A stretch of 48,575 nt of DNA from Holophagaceae bacterium (GTDB lineage: Bacteria; Acidobacteriota; Holophagae; Holophagales; Holophagaceae): the NCBI GenBank assembly GCA_025363715.1, contig JANYLR010000039.1, positions 1 to 48,575 on the forward strand, in the 5' to 3' direction. This document shows positions 42,131 to 48,575 of this stretch, in pieces (the first letter of the stretch is position 1; every line of letters begins with the position of its first letter). The translations under genes and the position numbers were made by a program. The notes beneath the pieces were generated by a model. It ran no database searches. It was not told the origin of the DNA and saw only the letters and a list, made by a program, of their open reading frames with translations.

Positions 42131-42538
42131 CTATTTCGCGTTCAGCCAGGCCGCGAACTCGGCACCGCTGCGGAAGGCACCCACCTGCCTGCGGATCTCC
42201 TTGCCCTTGGCGTCCAGGATCACCATGGTAGGAAAGGCGTTCAGCTTGAACTCTTCCGCGAGCCGGGTGCCTTCCGCGACCGGCGTTCCGTCGCGCTTCT
42301 GCACCAGTGCGGAATAGGGCACCACCTTGGCCAGGGCGGCCTGGGCCTCGGCGGTGGGGAACACGTTCTTCTGGAGGTGCAGGCAGGGTCCGCACCACTC
42401 GGTCCAGAGGTCCATGAAGATCACCTTGTTCTCGGCTTTGGCGCGCTTGAGAGCGGACTGGTAGTCGTGTTCCCACTTCGCGGTCCCCTGGGCGGAAAGC
42501 GAGGCAGCGGCGAGAACGAGAGCGGCGAAGAGCTTCAT
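42131..42538 (-). CDS. Exported thioredoxin-fold protein
   Basis: A 135-residue protein. Residues 1-17 form a signal peptide (L-A-A-A-S-L-S-A-Q). The thioredoxin fold has its active site at W-T-E-W-C-G-P-C and the cis-proline in A-F-P-T-M-V-I. It belongs to the thioredoxin_7/DsbD-gamma-like exported thioredoxins, which keep periplasmic thiols reduced or mature cytochromes. GGAG 7 nt before the ATG. A longer frame upstream to 43081 is an antisense shadow. Possibly serves c-type cytochrome assembly (inference). Confidence 0.88.
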   Translation of the reverse strand: MKLFAALVLAAASLSAQGTAKWEHDYQSALKRAKAENKVIFMDLWTEWCGPCLHLQKNVFPTAEAQAALAKVVPYSALVQKRDGTPVAEGTRLAEEFKLNAFPTMVILDAKGKEIRRQVGAFRSGAEFAAWLNAK

Positions 42539-42703
42539 GCTGGGACTCCAAGGTGGGCGGGTGTTCCGCTCTGCAGGTTGGATGGAATAGATGAGGGTTT
42601 TGTTCCAGGCACCAGCATAACCGAGGCTAATCCGCCCGGTGGCTCTCCCGTAATCCCATGCGACCCGGCAAGTGCCGAACCATTCCTTCCCAGGAGGCCG
42701 CCC

Positions 42704-43054
42704 ATGCGCGCCATCATGATCCCGCTGGCCCTGGCCGCCAGCCTTAGCCTTCCCCTGGCCGCGCAGAGCGCACGGTTCATCAAGGTGGACATCGTCTCCA
42801 AGACCATGATGCAGCACCACGCCAAGCACAAGAATGTGGACGGCCCCACCGAGGTCCACATCCGCATGCCCATCAGCCTGGCCAAAGGTGTACTGGACAT
42901 GGTCGGTGAAGGCGAAATCAAGGTCAACGGCGAAGCCAAGAAGGGCATGAAGCCTGACCAGCTCCAGAAGCTGCTCTCCGACTCGAAACCGGGCGACCTG
43001 CTCCTGGAGATCACCACGGACAAGGGCGATCACGTCCGCGTCACCGTCGAGTAA
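42704..43054 (+). CDS. Small secreted protein of unknown function
   Basis: A 116-residue protein with a signal peptide (M-I-P-L-A-L-A-A-S-L-S-L-P-L-A-A-Q, residues 5-21). The mature part is charged, with several K and H (M-M-Q-H-H-A-K-H-K-N), and is predicted mixed alpha/beta (M-V-G-E-G-E-I-K-V-N-G, L-L-L-E-I-T-T-D-K-G-D-H-V-R-V-T). AGGAGG lies 6 nt before the ATG. It is divergent from the thioredoxin-like gene and ends in a terminator. No family recognised. Confidence 0.75.
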   Translation: MRAIMIPLALAASLSLPLAAQSARFIKVDIVSKTMMQHHAKHKNVDGPTEVHIRMPISLAKGVLDMVGEGEIKVNGEAKKGMKPDQLQKLLSDSKPGDLLLEITTDKGDHVRVTVE

Positions 43055-43079
43055 CCGGGAGCCCGGTCCGTGCAACTTC

Positions 43080-43101
43080 AAGCCCCGCCCCGGCGGGGCT
43101 T
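43080..43101 (+). terminator. Intrinsic terminator after the small secreted protein
   Basis: A 9-bp perfect stem (43080-43088 with 43093-43101, loop CCCG) followed by TCTTC. It lies 25 nt past the stop codon and 19 nt before the thioesterase start, so the thioesterase probably has its own promoter or relies on read-through. Confidence 0.7.
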
Positions 43102-43120
43102 CTTCGTGTACGCTCGAAGG

Positions 43121-43513
43121 ATGGAATCAGTTACCGAACTCCGAGTCCGCTACGCCGAAACCGATGCCATGGGAATTGTCCACCACGCGACCTATCCGGT
43201 CTGGATGGAGCTGGGACGAAGCGACTTCCTTCGGCAACTCGGGCAGAGCTACGCGGCGTGGGAGGCCCGGGGCGTGCGTCTCGTGGTGAACGAGATCCGG
43301 GTGCGCTTCCGCAACCCGGCACGCTATGACGAACTGGTGCAGGTCCGGACCTCGCTCCTGGAATCGGGTCGGCGCCGCATCACCTTCGGCTACCGCATTG
43401 AACGGGGGGGCATTCTGCTGGCCGAAGGGGAAAGTGTCCACCTGGTGGCGAACTCGGATAACCGCGCCCGGGTGCTGCCAGAGGATCTACTGGCCTTGAT
43501 TCAGCGCGCCTGA
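43121..43513 (+). CDS. YbgC-like acyl-CoA thioesterase (hot-dog fold)
   Basis: A 130-residue hot-dog enzyme. The signature R-V-R-Y-A-E-T-D-A-M-G-I-V-H-H-A-T-Y-P-V-W appears near residues 8-28 and contains the conserved Asp and Asn/His substitutions of the 4HBT/YbgC group. It hydrolyses short- or medium-chain acyl-CoA; in some bacteria it is tied to the Tol-Pal system, but no tol genes are here. The start at 43121 is adjacent to GAAGG; an ATG 17 codons upstream at 43070 would place the terminator inside the gene. Overlaps the GAF gene tail by 13 nt. Confidence 0.88.
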   Translation: MESVTELRVRYAETDAMGIVHHATYPVWMELGRSDFLRQLGQSYAAWEARGVRLVVNEIRVRFRNPARYDELVQVRTSLLESGRRRITFGYRIERGGILLAEGESVHLVANSDNRARVLPEDLLALIQRA

Positions 43514-44145
43514 GGGGAATTCGGGTCTTCCATGCAAATGGACAGCAGGGAGGTCAGGGCATCCATTACCCGGCGGCGGCCTTCGCTGAAGGCGTCGGTC
43601 TGGAAGCTTTGGAAGCTCACCAGGCCGGCTGGGCGGGGTCCCTTACCCAAAGGCACTCCGTACCAGGAATGAGGGATGAGGCCGGTGGCCTGTTCGGCGG
43701 CGGTGAGCAGGCTCCCTGCGGCCCGCCCCTCTTCCAAAGTCCGGATGTAGACGGGGCGCCGGCCCACAAGTACCCGTTCCGAAAGGCCGCTCCGGTCCGA
43801 GAGGCGCCTGGAGGGGTGGTTTCGGAATCGCCCCCCTTCGTGGTAGAGCACGAACCGGAGCAGGTCCTGGTCCCAGTCCGCCACCGCGACATAGAAACAG
43901 GCCAGCCCCATGGGCTTGAAGCACACATCGAGAAGGACTTGGGCCTGGAGTTGGACATCCGCCCCTGGCCGAAGGTGCTCCAGGGCTCCCAGCAGGAGCT
44001 CCCGGTCCTGATCTAGGTGGCGTACCAGTTCCCGGGTGTCCTCCAGACTGGCCTGGAGGGTGTGACTCTCAGCCTCAAGCTTCCGGAGCTGCTCCTCGCG
44101 CCTGACGAGCGCTTCGTCCTGCATCCTGCCGCCGAAGAGTTGCAT
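43501..44145 (-). CDS. GAF-domain protein with N-terminal coiled coil
   Basis: A 214-residue protein. Residues about 12-55 are a charged coiled coil (V-R-R-E-E-Q-L-R-K-L-E-A-E-S-H-T-L). From about residue 60 a GAF-like domain follows, with L-L-G-A-L-E-H-L-R, C-F-K-P-M-G-L-A-C-F-Y-V-A-V and G-L-I-P-H-S-W-Y-G-V-P-L, ending in the helix common to GAF domains. There is no kinase or cyclase output, so it may act as a partner or ligand sensor. The start is uncertain (44145 or 44124); neither has a strong ribosome-binding site. Divergent from cysS across 52 bp. Confidence 0.75.
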   Translation of the reverse strand: MQLFGGRMQDEALVRREEQLRKLEAESHTLQASLEDTRELVRHLDQDRELLLGALEHLRPGADVQLQAQVLLDVCFKPMGLACFYVAVADWDQDLLRFVLYHEGGRFRNHPSRRLSDRSGLSERVLVGRRPVYIRTLEEGRAAGSLLTAAEQATGLIPHSWYGVPLGKGPRPAGLVSFQSFQTDAFSEGRRRVMDALTSLLSICMEDPNSPQAR

Positions 44146-44197
44146 GGGGGCACCAGGGGGGCTTTGGCTGGAAGGGGAAAGATGGTTTGCTAGAGCT

Positions 44198-45649
44198 ATG
44201 AAGAAGATGCGGCAATCTCTCTCGCTATTCAACACCCTGACACGTCGGGTGGAACCGGTGGCTCCGATCAGCGAGGGGCAGATCTCCCTGTACACCTGCG
44301 GGCCCACGGTTTACAACTTTGCGCACATTGGAAACCTGCGGACCTTCTTGTTCCAGGATCTGCTCAAGCGGGCCTTCCGGGCTGCCGGTTATGACGTCAG
44401 GCACTGCATGAACATCACGGATGTGGAGGACAAGATCATCCGGGATTCCCAGGGTGCCCTTGCGGCCGGGGCTTCCAACGAGGAACGGCATGCGGCCATG
44501 AAGGCGCTCACCGACCGGTTCACAACCATCTTCCTGGAGGATCTCGATAACCTCCGGATCCAGCGGGCGGACCACCTGCCGAAGGCCACGGACTATATCC
44601 CCCAGATGATCCGGCTGGTCCAGGATCTCGAGGTGAAGGGCCTGGCCTACGCCCGCGAAGGAAGCGTCTACTACCGCATCGCCGGGCTACCCCAATATGG
44701 CTGCCTGGCTCACCTGGACCGGGAAGGGATGCAGGCGGGGGCTTCCGTGGACGCGGATGAGTACGAACGGGATTCTGTCACCGACTTCGTGCTCTGGAAG
44801 TCGGCCAAGCCGGGTGAGCCCTGGTGGGACAGCCCCTGGGGCCATGGCCGGCCAGGGTGGCACATCGAGTGCTCGGCCATGGGCATGGAATTGCTGGGCG
44901 ATCGCGTGGACATCCATAGCGGTGGCGTGGACCTCATCTTCCCCCATCACGAGAACGAGATCGCCCAGAGTGAAGGCTGCCTCGGCCACCGCTGGGTGAA
45001 CCATTGGGTCCACGGCGAATTCCTCATGGTCGAAGGCCAGAAGATGGCCAAGAGCCTGGGGAACTTCTTCACCCTGCGGGATCTGGTGGCCAAGGGCGTC
45101 GATCCCATCGCCCTGCGCTACGCCATCCAGAGCAACCACTACCGCAAGGTGCTGAATTTCAGCTTCGAGGGCTTACGCGCGGCCGAGAACTCATTGAAGC
45201 GCATCCGGGCCTTCCGCAAGCGCATGGAGGGTGAAGGCCAGACCGGGGGCGGCCCCTGGGCCGAGGCCTTGGATCCGAAGGCCCGCCTTGATCAGGCCCG
45301 GCTGGCCTTCGGGTCGGCCCTGGCGGATGATCTGAACACCCCGGAGGCCCTGGCCGCCATCTTCACCCTCATCAGTGATCTCAACGCCCAGGATGATCAC
45401 GTGGCGCTCACCCGCGAGGAGCGCGATGCTGTGCTGGCCTTCCTGGATGAAACCGATGCCGTGTTCGCCGCTTGGCCCCACGAGACCGCCAGCCTGGACA
45501 CCGAGGTGGAAGCCCTTATCGAGGCCCGCCGGGCAGCCAAAGGCGGAAAGAACTGGGCCGAGGCCGATCGCGTGCGCGACCAGCTCAAGGCGCTCGGCAT
45601 CGTGCTCGAGGACCGCAAGGACGGCACCACCGGCTGGCGCCGCTTCTAG
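44198..45649 (+). CDS. cysS: Cysteinyl-tRNA synthetase
   Basis: A 483-residue class I aminoacyl-tRNA synthetase. It shows the family start (L-Y-T-C-G-P-T-V-Y-N), the HIGH-like F-A-H-I-G-N, the zinc-site cysteine and H-H-E-N motif (F-P-H-H-E-N-E-I-A-Q-S-E), and the KMSKS-like loop K-M-A-K-S-L-G-N. Length fits (about 460). The ATG at 44198 lacks a strong ribosome-binding site; an ATG at 44207 is a near alternative. An AUG at 44144 would include an unconserved leader. Convergent with the PstS-like gene. Confidence 0.96.
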   Translation: MKKMRQSLSLFNTLTRRVEPVAPISEGQISLYTCGPTVYNFAHIGNLRTFLFQDLLKRAFRAAGYDVRHCMNITDVEDKIIRDSQGALAAGASNEERHAAMKALTDRFTTIFLEDLDNLRIQRADHLPKATDYIPQMIRLVQDLEVKGLAYAREGSVYYRIAGLPQYGCLAHLDREGMQAGASVDADEYERDSVTDFVLWKSAKPGEPWWDSPWGHGRPGWHIECSAMGMELLGDRVDIHSGGVDLIFPHHENEIAQSEGCLGHRWVNHWVHGEFLMVEGQKMAKSLGNFFTLRDLVAKGVDPIALRYAIQSNHYRKVLNFSFEGLRAAENSLKRIRAFRKRMEGEGQTGGGPWAEALDPKARLDQARLAFGSALADDLNTPEALAAIFTLISDLNAQDDHVALTREERDAVLAFLDETDAVFAAWPHETASLDTEVEALIEARRAAKGGKNWAEADRVRDQLKALGIVLEDRKDGTTGWRRF

Positions 45650-45657
45650 AATCCGCC

Positions 45658-46656
45658 CTAGCGGCTCAGCCGCTTGAGGGCGATCTGGATGAATTCGGGG
45701 GGACCGGGCAGAAGGCCTGAGTCCGCCGCTGCATTCTGTCCCTCCTGGGTGAGCAGGAAGTGGATGACTTCATTGACCGGACCAGGCAGGGGGCTGCCAG
45801 GCGTGCGGTTGAGGTACGCGTAGTACAGGCGGGGCATGGGATACCTGCTCGTGGTGACGTTCTCCTGATTCGGGAAGCGTGCATCCTCTCCTCGGAAGGG
45901 CACCACTGGAAGCACTTTGTTGGCGACGTACCAGGAAGCCATGGTACTGATCGCGATGCCCGTCTGATCGGTCATGATCGCTTCGGCCAGGGCGGCTGCA
46001 TCGTCGCGGCTGAGGATCCCAGGTCGGTACGAACCGTTCAGCAGGACCTTCTCCTTGACGGAAGCGTTGGTAGCCGTGCCCGGAGCCCTGGTATAGGCAT
46101 TGATGGGCAGTTTGGCCCATTCACCCCGGACGCCAAGATCCCCCCAGACGACTGCCGGCGACTTGGCACCCCCCTGCCTTGTGGACGAGAAAATGGCATC
46201 CAGCTGTTCCATGCTGATCGAAGTGATCGGATTGTTCTTATTCACGAAGACAATGTTCGCGTCCATGCAGATTGGGATGCGCATGGGCATGTAGCCATAC
46301 TTGGTCTGGAAGGCCTTCGCCTCATCAGCGGTGAACTCCCGGGCCGTGAGGATGAGAAGACTGGTGCCGTCAAAGAAGGCCTTCACGGCATCCTTGGTCA
46401 GACCCGGTCGAAAGATCAGGTTGGCTTCCGGGTGGACCTTCCTGAAGACGCTGGCCCACTCCTCGCCGAGGTCAGACAGCGCATCTGTTCCGATAAGGTC
46501 AATGGGACCTTTCAATTGGACCTGAGGTTGATACCTCGGAATTGTGGCGGCGACCTTGGCCCGGGTCTGGGCTGACTGGGCCTGAAGCCCGCCATGGCAG
46601 GCCATTCCCACCATGAAGACCAAGCCAGTGACCAGATGTGAGCGGTTGATTCTCAT
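45658..46656 (-). CDS. PstS-like extracytoplasmic substrate-binding protein
   Basis: A 332-residue exported protein of the PBP-like phosphate-binding superfamily. The signal peptide covers residues 1-27. The mature part begins after residue 45 with I-D-L-I-G-T-D-A-L-S-D-L-G-E-E-W, and later shows I-V-F-V-N-K-N-N-P-I-T-S-I-S-M-E-Q-L-D-A-I-F-S, a standard motif of PstS-type proteins. No pstCAB or other transport genes follow, so it is either a stand-alone binding protein or serves a distant transporter. AGAGGA precedes the ATG by 6 nt. Ligand cannot be read. Confidence 0.85.
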   Translation of the reverse strand: MRINRSHLVTGLVFMVGMACHGGLQAQSAQTRAKVAATIPRYQPQVQLKGPIDLIGTDALSDLGEEWASVFRKVHPEANLIFRPGLTKDAVKAFFDGTSLLILTAREFTADEAKAFQTKYGYMPMRIPICMDANIVFVNKNNPITSISMEQLDAIFSSTRQGGAKSPAVVWGDLGVRGEWAKLPINAYTRAPGTATNASVKEKVLLNGSYRPGILSRDDAAALAEAIMTDQTGIAISTMASWYVANKVLPVVPFRGEDARFPNQENVTTSRYPMPRLYYAYLNRTPGSPLPGPVNEVIHFLLTQEGQNAAADSGLLPGPPEFIQIALKRLSR

Positions 46657-46950
46657 GGAAAATCCTCTCGAACAACTGCAGCATCAAGAATGCCAAGACA
46701 GTTCACACCATCAAAACTCGGGCTGGAAACGACATTGGAATGGAAGGCCTGGAAATTAAAGGCCCCGCGGGTCATGATCCTACACCCGTCACTTCAGAGG
46801 TCCTTCGAGCCAATTGTAATCGTGATATAGATCACGCTTTAATTTCCATGCCCTCGAATCCAGAACATGAAAACTGGAACTGGGCGGCGTGGCGTTCGAC
46901 CGACCTGTAGACTGTTAGACGATTCAACCTTTTCCGATTCACAGGCCCCT
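46657..46950. other. Divergent spacer with CRP/FNR-type site
   Basis: A 294-bp region between the PstS-like gene (minus) and the tetraheme cytochrome gene (plus). It holds one perfect 16-nt palindrome at 46821-46836 (listed separately). Otherwise I see no gene and no clear -35/-10 pair. Confidence 0.6.
46821..46836. promoter_or_regulatory. CRP/FNR-family operator candidate
   Basis: CGTGATATAGATCACG is a perfect 6-bp palindrome with a 4-nt centre. It contains GTGA-N6-TCAC, the CRP core, and overlaps the FNR form (TGAT-N4-ATCA). It lies 115 nt before the cytochrome ATG and 165 nt from the PstS-like start, so it could control either gene. Confidence 0.6.
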
Positions 46951-47322
46951 ATGAACCTTCCCTCGATCCGATTCAACCTCCGTGTTGTCTTCGTCCTGCT
47001 TGGACTCCTCTCGGGTTCTCATGCGACCTCTCAGGAGGTTAAGAAATTCAGCCTCCCGGCGCTTCATGCCAAATCCGGAGTGCATTGCTTTGACTGCCAC
47101 CAGGAAGAGAAACCCACGAAGAAGGCCGTGGCCTCCGATTCCTGCATGACCTGCCACGGCGACTACCCGGCCATGAAGGCGCTGACGAAGGACGCCAAGC
47201 CCAACCCCCATGATTCCCACCTGGGGGAGATCCCCTGCACGGAGTGCCACCGCCAGCACCAGCCACCCGTGGTCAAGTGCCTGGAGTGCCACGCGGGCAA
47301 ATACGCGTTCAAGAAACTATAG
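46951..47322 (+). CDS. Small tetraheme c-type cytochrome
   Basis: A 123-residue exported protein with a signal peptide (residues about 8-28) and four CxxCH motifs (C-F-D-C-H, C-M-T-C-H, C-T-E-C-H, C-L-E-C-H) in 70 residues, plus several extra histidines that could be distal ligands. The layout, including the H-D-S-H-L-G-E-I-P-C-T-E-C-H segment, is that of the small tetraheme cytochrome/flavocytochrome c heme domain, a periplasmic electron carrier. The ATG at 46951 gives a proper signal peptide; an ATG at 46867 would not. Downstream of a CRP/FNR-type palindrome. Overlaps the GT9 gene tail by 14 nt. Confidence 0.9.
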   Translation: MNLPSIRFNLRVVFVLLGLLSGSHATSQEVKKFSLPALHAKSGVHCFDCHQEEKPTKKAVASDSCMTCHGDYPAMKALTKDAKPNPHDSHLGEIPCTECHRQHQPPVVKCLECHAGKYAFKKL

Positions 47323-48310
47323 GTCTGGGCTGGTACAGCACGGCGGACGAGACCTGTTCCGGCAGCAGTTCCTCCAGGCATTGCCGTCGCTGGCAGTCCC
47401 GTTCCCGGCAGGGCGAGCAGCTGATGCCGGTACGCAGGATGCGGCCTGCGCCGGGGGGGAGCCCAGCCACCACGGGGTCGCTGGAACCATAGAGACCCAG
47501 AGCGGGAACCCCCAGCACCACGGCCAGGTGGAGCAAGCCCGTGTCCGGGGCCACCACCTGGTCCGCCTCGCGCAGGGCCGAAGCCAGCTGCCAGAAACCA
47601 AGGGGGGGAAGGGCGGCCACGCCCGTGGTCTCCGGCAACCAACCCCGCAGCGCCTCTTCCTCTGGGCCCAAGGACCAGCGCAACTCGCACCTCTCCTTCA
47701 ATCGTTGCGCCAGGCTGATCCAGTGGTGCAGCGGCCAGCGCTTGATGGCTCCCCGACGTGATGCCCCGGGCACCAGGACCACCCGGGGCTTCTGGTTCTG
47801 AGGCCAGACAGACCCGGCCTCCTGGAGCGGGACCTGCCCGAGCACGGGACGGAATCGGCCCAAGCCTTCAATACCCCGGCTGCGACCGAAGGCCTCTGTC
47901 AGGCCAAGGGCCTGCTGGTACCGGGTCTGGTGGAGGTAAGGCAGCGGATGGGTCTGGAGGTGGCCCGAGAACTCCTTGGTCACCCCATCGCCCCAGCGCT
48001 CGGCAATACCTGCCAGTTTTGGGATGAGTCCTGCCTTGAGGATGCCGTGGAAATCCAGGCTGGCCTCGCCATCCCGCACCAGGGCAGCCACCCGCTTCAA
48101 TTCGCCCAGGGCCGAGAAGGGATTGGCCAGCTGCTTGCGATGGACGATCACGGGTTCCAGCCAGGGCAAAGGTTCCAGCAGGAAGGCGTGGCGATCCTCC
48201 ACCACGGCGCGGAGCCTGGACCCGGGAAAGGCTTCCCACAGGTTGGCCCAGGCGGGCATCACCCGCAGGATGTCACCCAGGGCTGAGAGTCGGAGCAGAA
48301 CCAGATCCAT
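47309..48310 (-). CDS. Glycosyltransferase family 9 (heptosyltransferase-like)
   Basis: A 333-residue cytoplasmic enzyme adding a sugar, in known members ADP-L-glycero-D-manno-heptose, to the LPS inner core. The N-terminus L-V-L-L-R-L-S-A-L-G-D-I-L-R-V-M-P is the family's signature, followed by the C-terminal Rossmann half with V-P-G-A-S-R-R-G-A-I-K-R-W-P and D-T-G-L-L-H-L-A. A cysteine cluster C-S-P-C-x4-C-x4-C near residues 298-311 is shared by many GT9 proteins. GGAG lies 5 nt before the ATG. Co-directional with the structured RNA upstream. Confidence 0.9.
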   Translation of the reverse strand: MDLVLLRLSALGDILRVMPAWANLWEAFPGSRLRAVVEDRHAFLLEPLPWLEPVIVHRKQLANPFSALGELKRVAALVRDGEASLDFHGILKAGLIPKLAGIAERWGDGVTKEFSGHLQTHPLPYLHQTRYQQALGLTEAFGRSRGIEGLGRFRPVLGQVPLQEAGSVWPQNQKPRVVLVPGASRRGAIKRWPLHHWISLAQRLKERCELRWSLGPEEEALRGWLPETTGVAALPPLGFWQLASALREADQVVAPDTGLLHLAVVLGVPALGLYGSSDPVVAGLPPGAGRILRTGISCSPCRERDCQRRQCLEELLPEQVSSAVLYQPRPIVS

Positions 48311-48392
48311 CTCTCCATGCTAGGGCCGTTCATTGGTGCGTGGTTGCATTGGTCGTGCTGGAGCAACGGCCGTTCGGTAGTGGTGCCCGTGC

Positions 48393-48422
48393 AAAAAAGC
48401 TGGATCATCCGGCCCAATCCAG
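48393..48422 (-). terminator. Intrinsic terminator upstream of the GT9 gene
   Basis: On the minus strand CTGGAT (48417-48422) pairs with ATCCAG (48400-48405) with an 11-nt loop, followed directly by C and a T6 run (48393-48398). A second stem GTGGTGCCC/GGGCACCAC (48380-48388 with 48422-48430) encloses the hairpin and the T-run. Good terminator for a transcript coming from the right. Confidence 0.65.
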
Positions 48423-48430
48423 GGCACCAC

Positions 48431-48575
48431 GTGGCGGGGGTCTGGGGAGAGGCTCCAGGTCCGTGAGCCTTGGCGAACGGGAGCACGCACCGCGTGCGAT
48501 ACCTGGAGGACAGTGCCCCCAGCGGGGTGACAGCCCCGCCGCGCCTGCGCGGTGGGGCGCCAGAGGGGCCATGCC
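48431..48575 (-). ncRNA. Candidate structured RNA, class unassigned, 5' end outside the window
   Basis: Read on the minus strand, the region folds into GCCCC...GGGGC (about 48530-48560), CCCC-GCT-GGGG, and a stem CTCCAGGT/ACCTGGAG (about 48452-48459 with 48501-48508) that encloses two hairpins, GCACGC/GCGTGC and CCGT-x-GCC...GGC-x-ACGG, so that it looks like a three-way junction. It ends in an intrinsic terminator about 8 nt later. It could be a stand-alone ncRNA (6S-like rod) or a cis-acting leader of the GT9 gene. I see no diagnostic motif of RNase P, tmRNA or SRP RNA. Confidence 0.35.

Larger units (their letters stand above)
48311..48575. other. Gene-free right edge with structured RNA candidate
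   Basis: No convincing coding frame; the minus frame 48259-48486 (75 codons) has no family resemblance and overlaps the GT9 start. The region holds a likely intrinsic terminator (48393-48422) and stable RNA hairpins (listed separately). Confidence 0.5.

Noticed and set aside
42539..43081. Frame extending the thioredoxin-like gene upstream.
   Set aside because: It is antisense to the small secreted protein gene, and the signal peptide begins only at 42538.
45660..45674. AGCGGC/GCCGCT hairpin at the cysS end as a terminator.
   Set aside because: Only 6 bp with a 3-nt loop and two T residues after it; too weak, and within the coding end of the PstS-like gene.
48259..48486. 75-codon minus-strand frame near the right edge.
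   Set aside because: No family resemblance and no good ribosome-binding site; it overlaps the GT9 start and the terminator hairpin, and GC-biased DNA gives such frames by chance.

Overview
The window is a dense, GC-rich chromosomal segment of a Gram-negative-type (diderm) bacterium. It encodes a TonB-dependent receptor, outer-membrane beta-barrel, heptosyltransferase, type IV pilus minor pilins and multiheme c-type cytochrome features. The large carboxypeptidase-regulatory/TonB receptor (Oar-like), the HybAB-type electron transfer genes, the heme-bearing sensor kinase and the tetraheme cytochrome fit an anaerobic or respiratory acidobacterium such as the Holophagae/Geothrix lineage. That assignment is inference from gene content; there is no rRNA in the window. 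I see no tRNA, rRNA, CRISPR array or intact transposon.

Layout. 8-7959 (minus): a compact minor-pilin operon of GspH/FimT-like, PilV-like, PilW-like and PilX-like proteins followed by a 1595-residue PilY1-type tip adhesin. 8102-11705: divergent priA and tsaD-gatC, separated by only 24 bp. 11761-15407 (minus): a TonB receptor and a zinc-ribbon membrane protein with a Gly/Ser/Asp tail. 15479-18588 (plus): anmK and a TgpA-like transglutaminase membrane protein. 18554-20681: slipin, outer-membrane protein and MBL-fold hydrolase. 20781-22867 (plus): two membrane micro-ORFs and uvrC. 22868-24823 (minus): scpA, a four-helix membrane protein and a Sel1-repeat protein. 25186-26091: lipA.

26099-30675 (minus): a four-gene redox module made of a HybA-like 16-cysteine ferredoxin, an NrfD/HybB membrane protein, a periplasmic c-heme histidine kinase, and a membrane-anchored response regulator fused to a GcvH-like domain. 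No catalytic oxidoreductase subunit lies beside it. The domain combination suggests that the quinone/electron-transfer pair and the heme sensor form one sensing or signalling unit. This is the most interesting locus in the window.

31111-34223: a DinB protein, a 173-bp remnant of a second groEL next to a structured palindrome, then groES-groEL behind a CIRCE operator. 34339-37776: zinc-ribbon coiled-coil protein, YggS, SRPBCC protein and DUF4139 protein. 37985-42046 (plus): a Bat-type operon (DUF58, membrane protein, two VWA proteins) with overlapping starts and no adjacent moxR. 42131-46656: thioredoxin-like protein, small secreted protein, thioesterase, GAF protein, cysS and a PstS-like binding protein. 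46821-48575: a CRP/FNR-type palindrome, a tetraheme cytochrome, a GT9 glycosyltransferase and an unassigned structured RNA region with an intrinsic terminator at the right edge.

Four intergenic spacers carry imperfect inverted repeats whose arms are built from short iterated units (7-10 bp). Their sequences differ but their architecture is shared.
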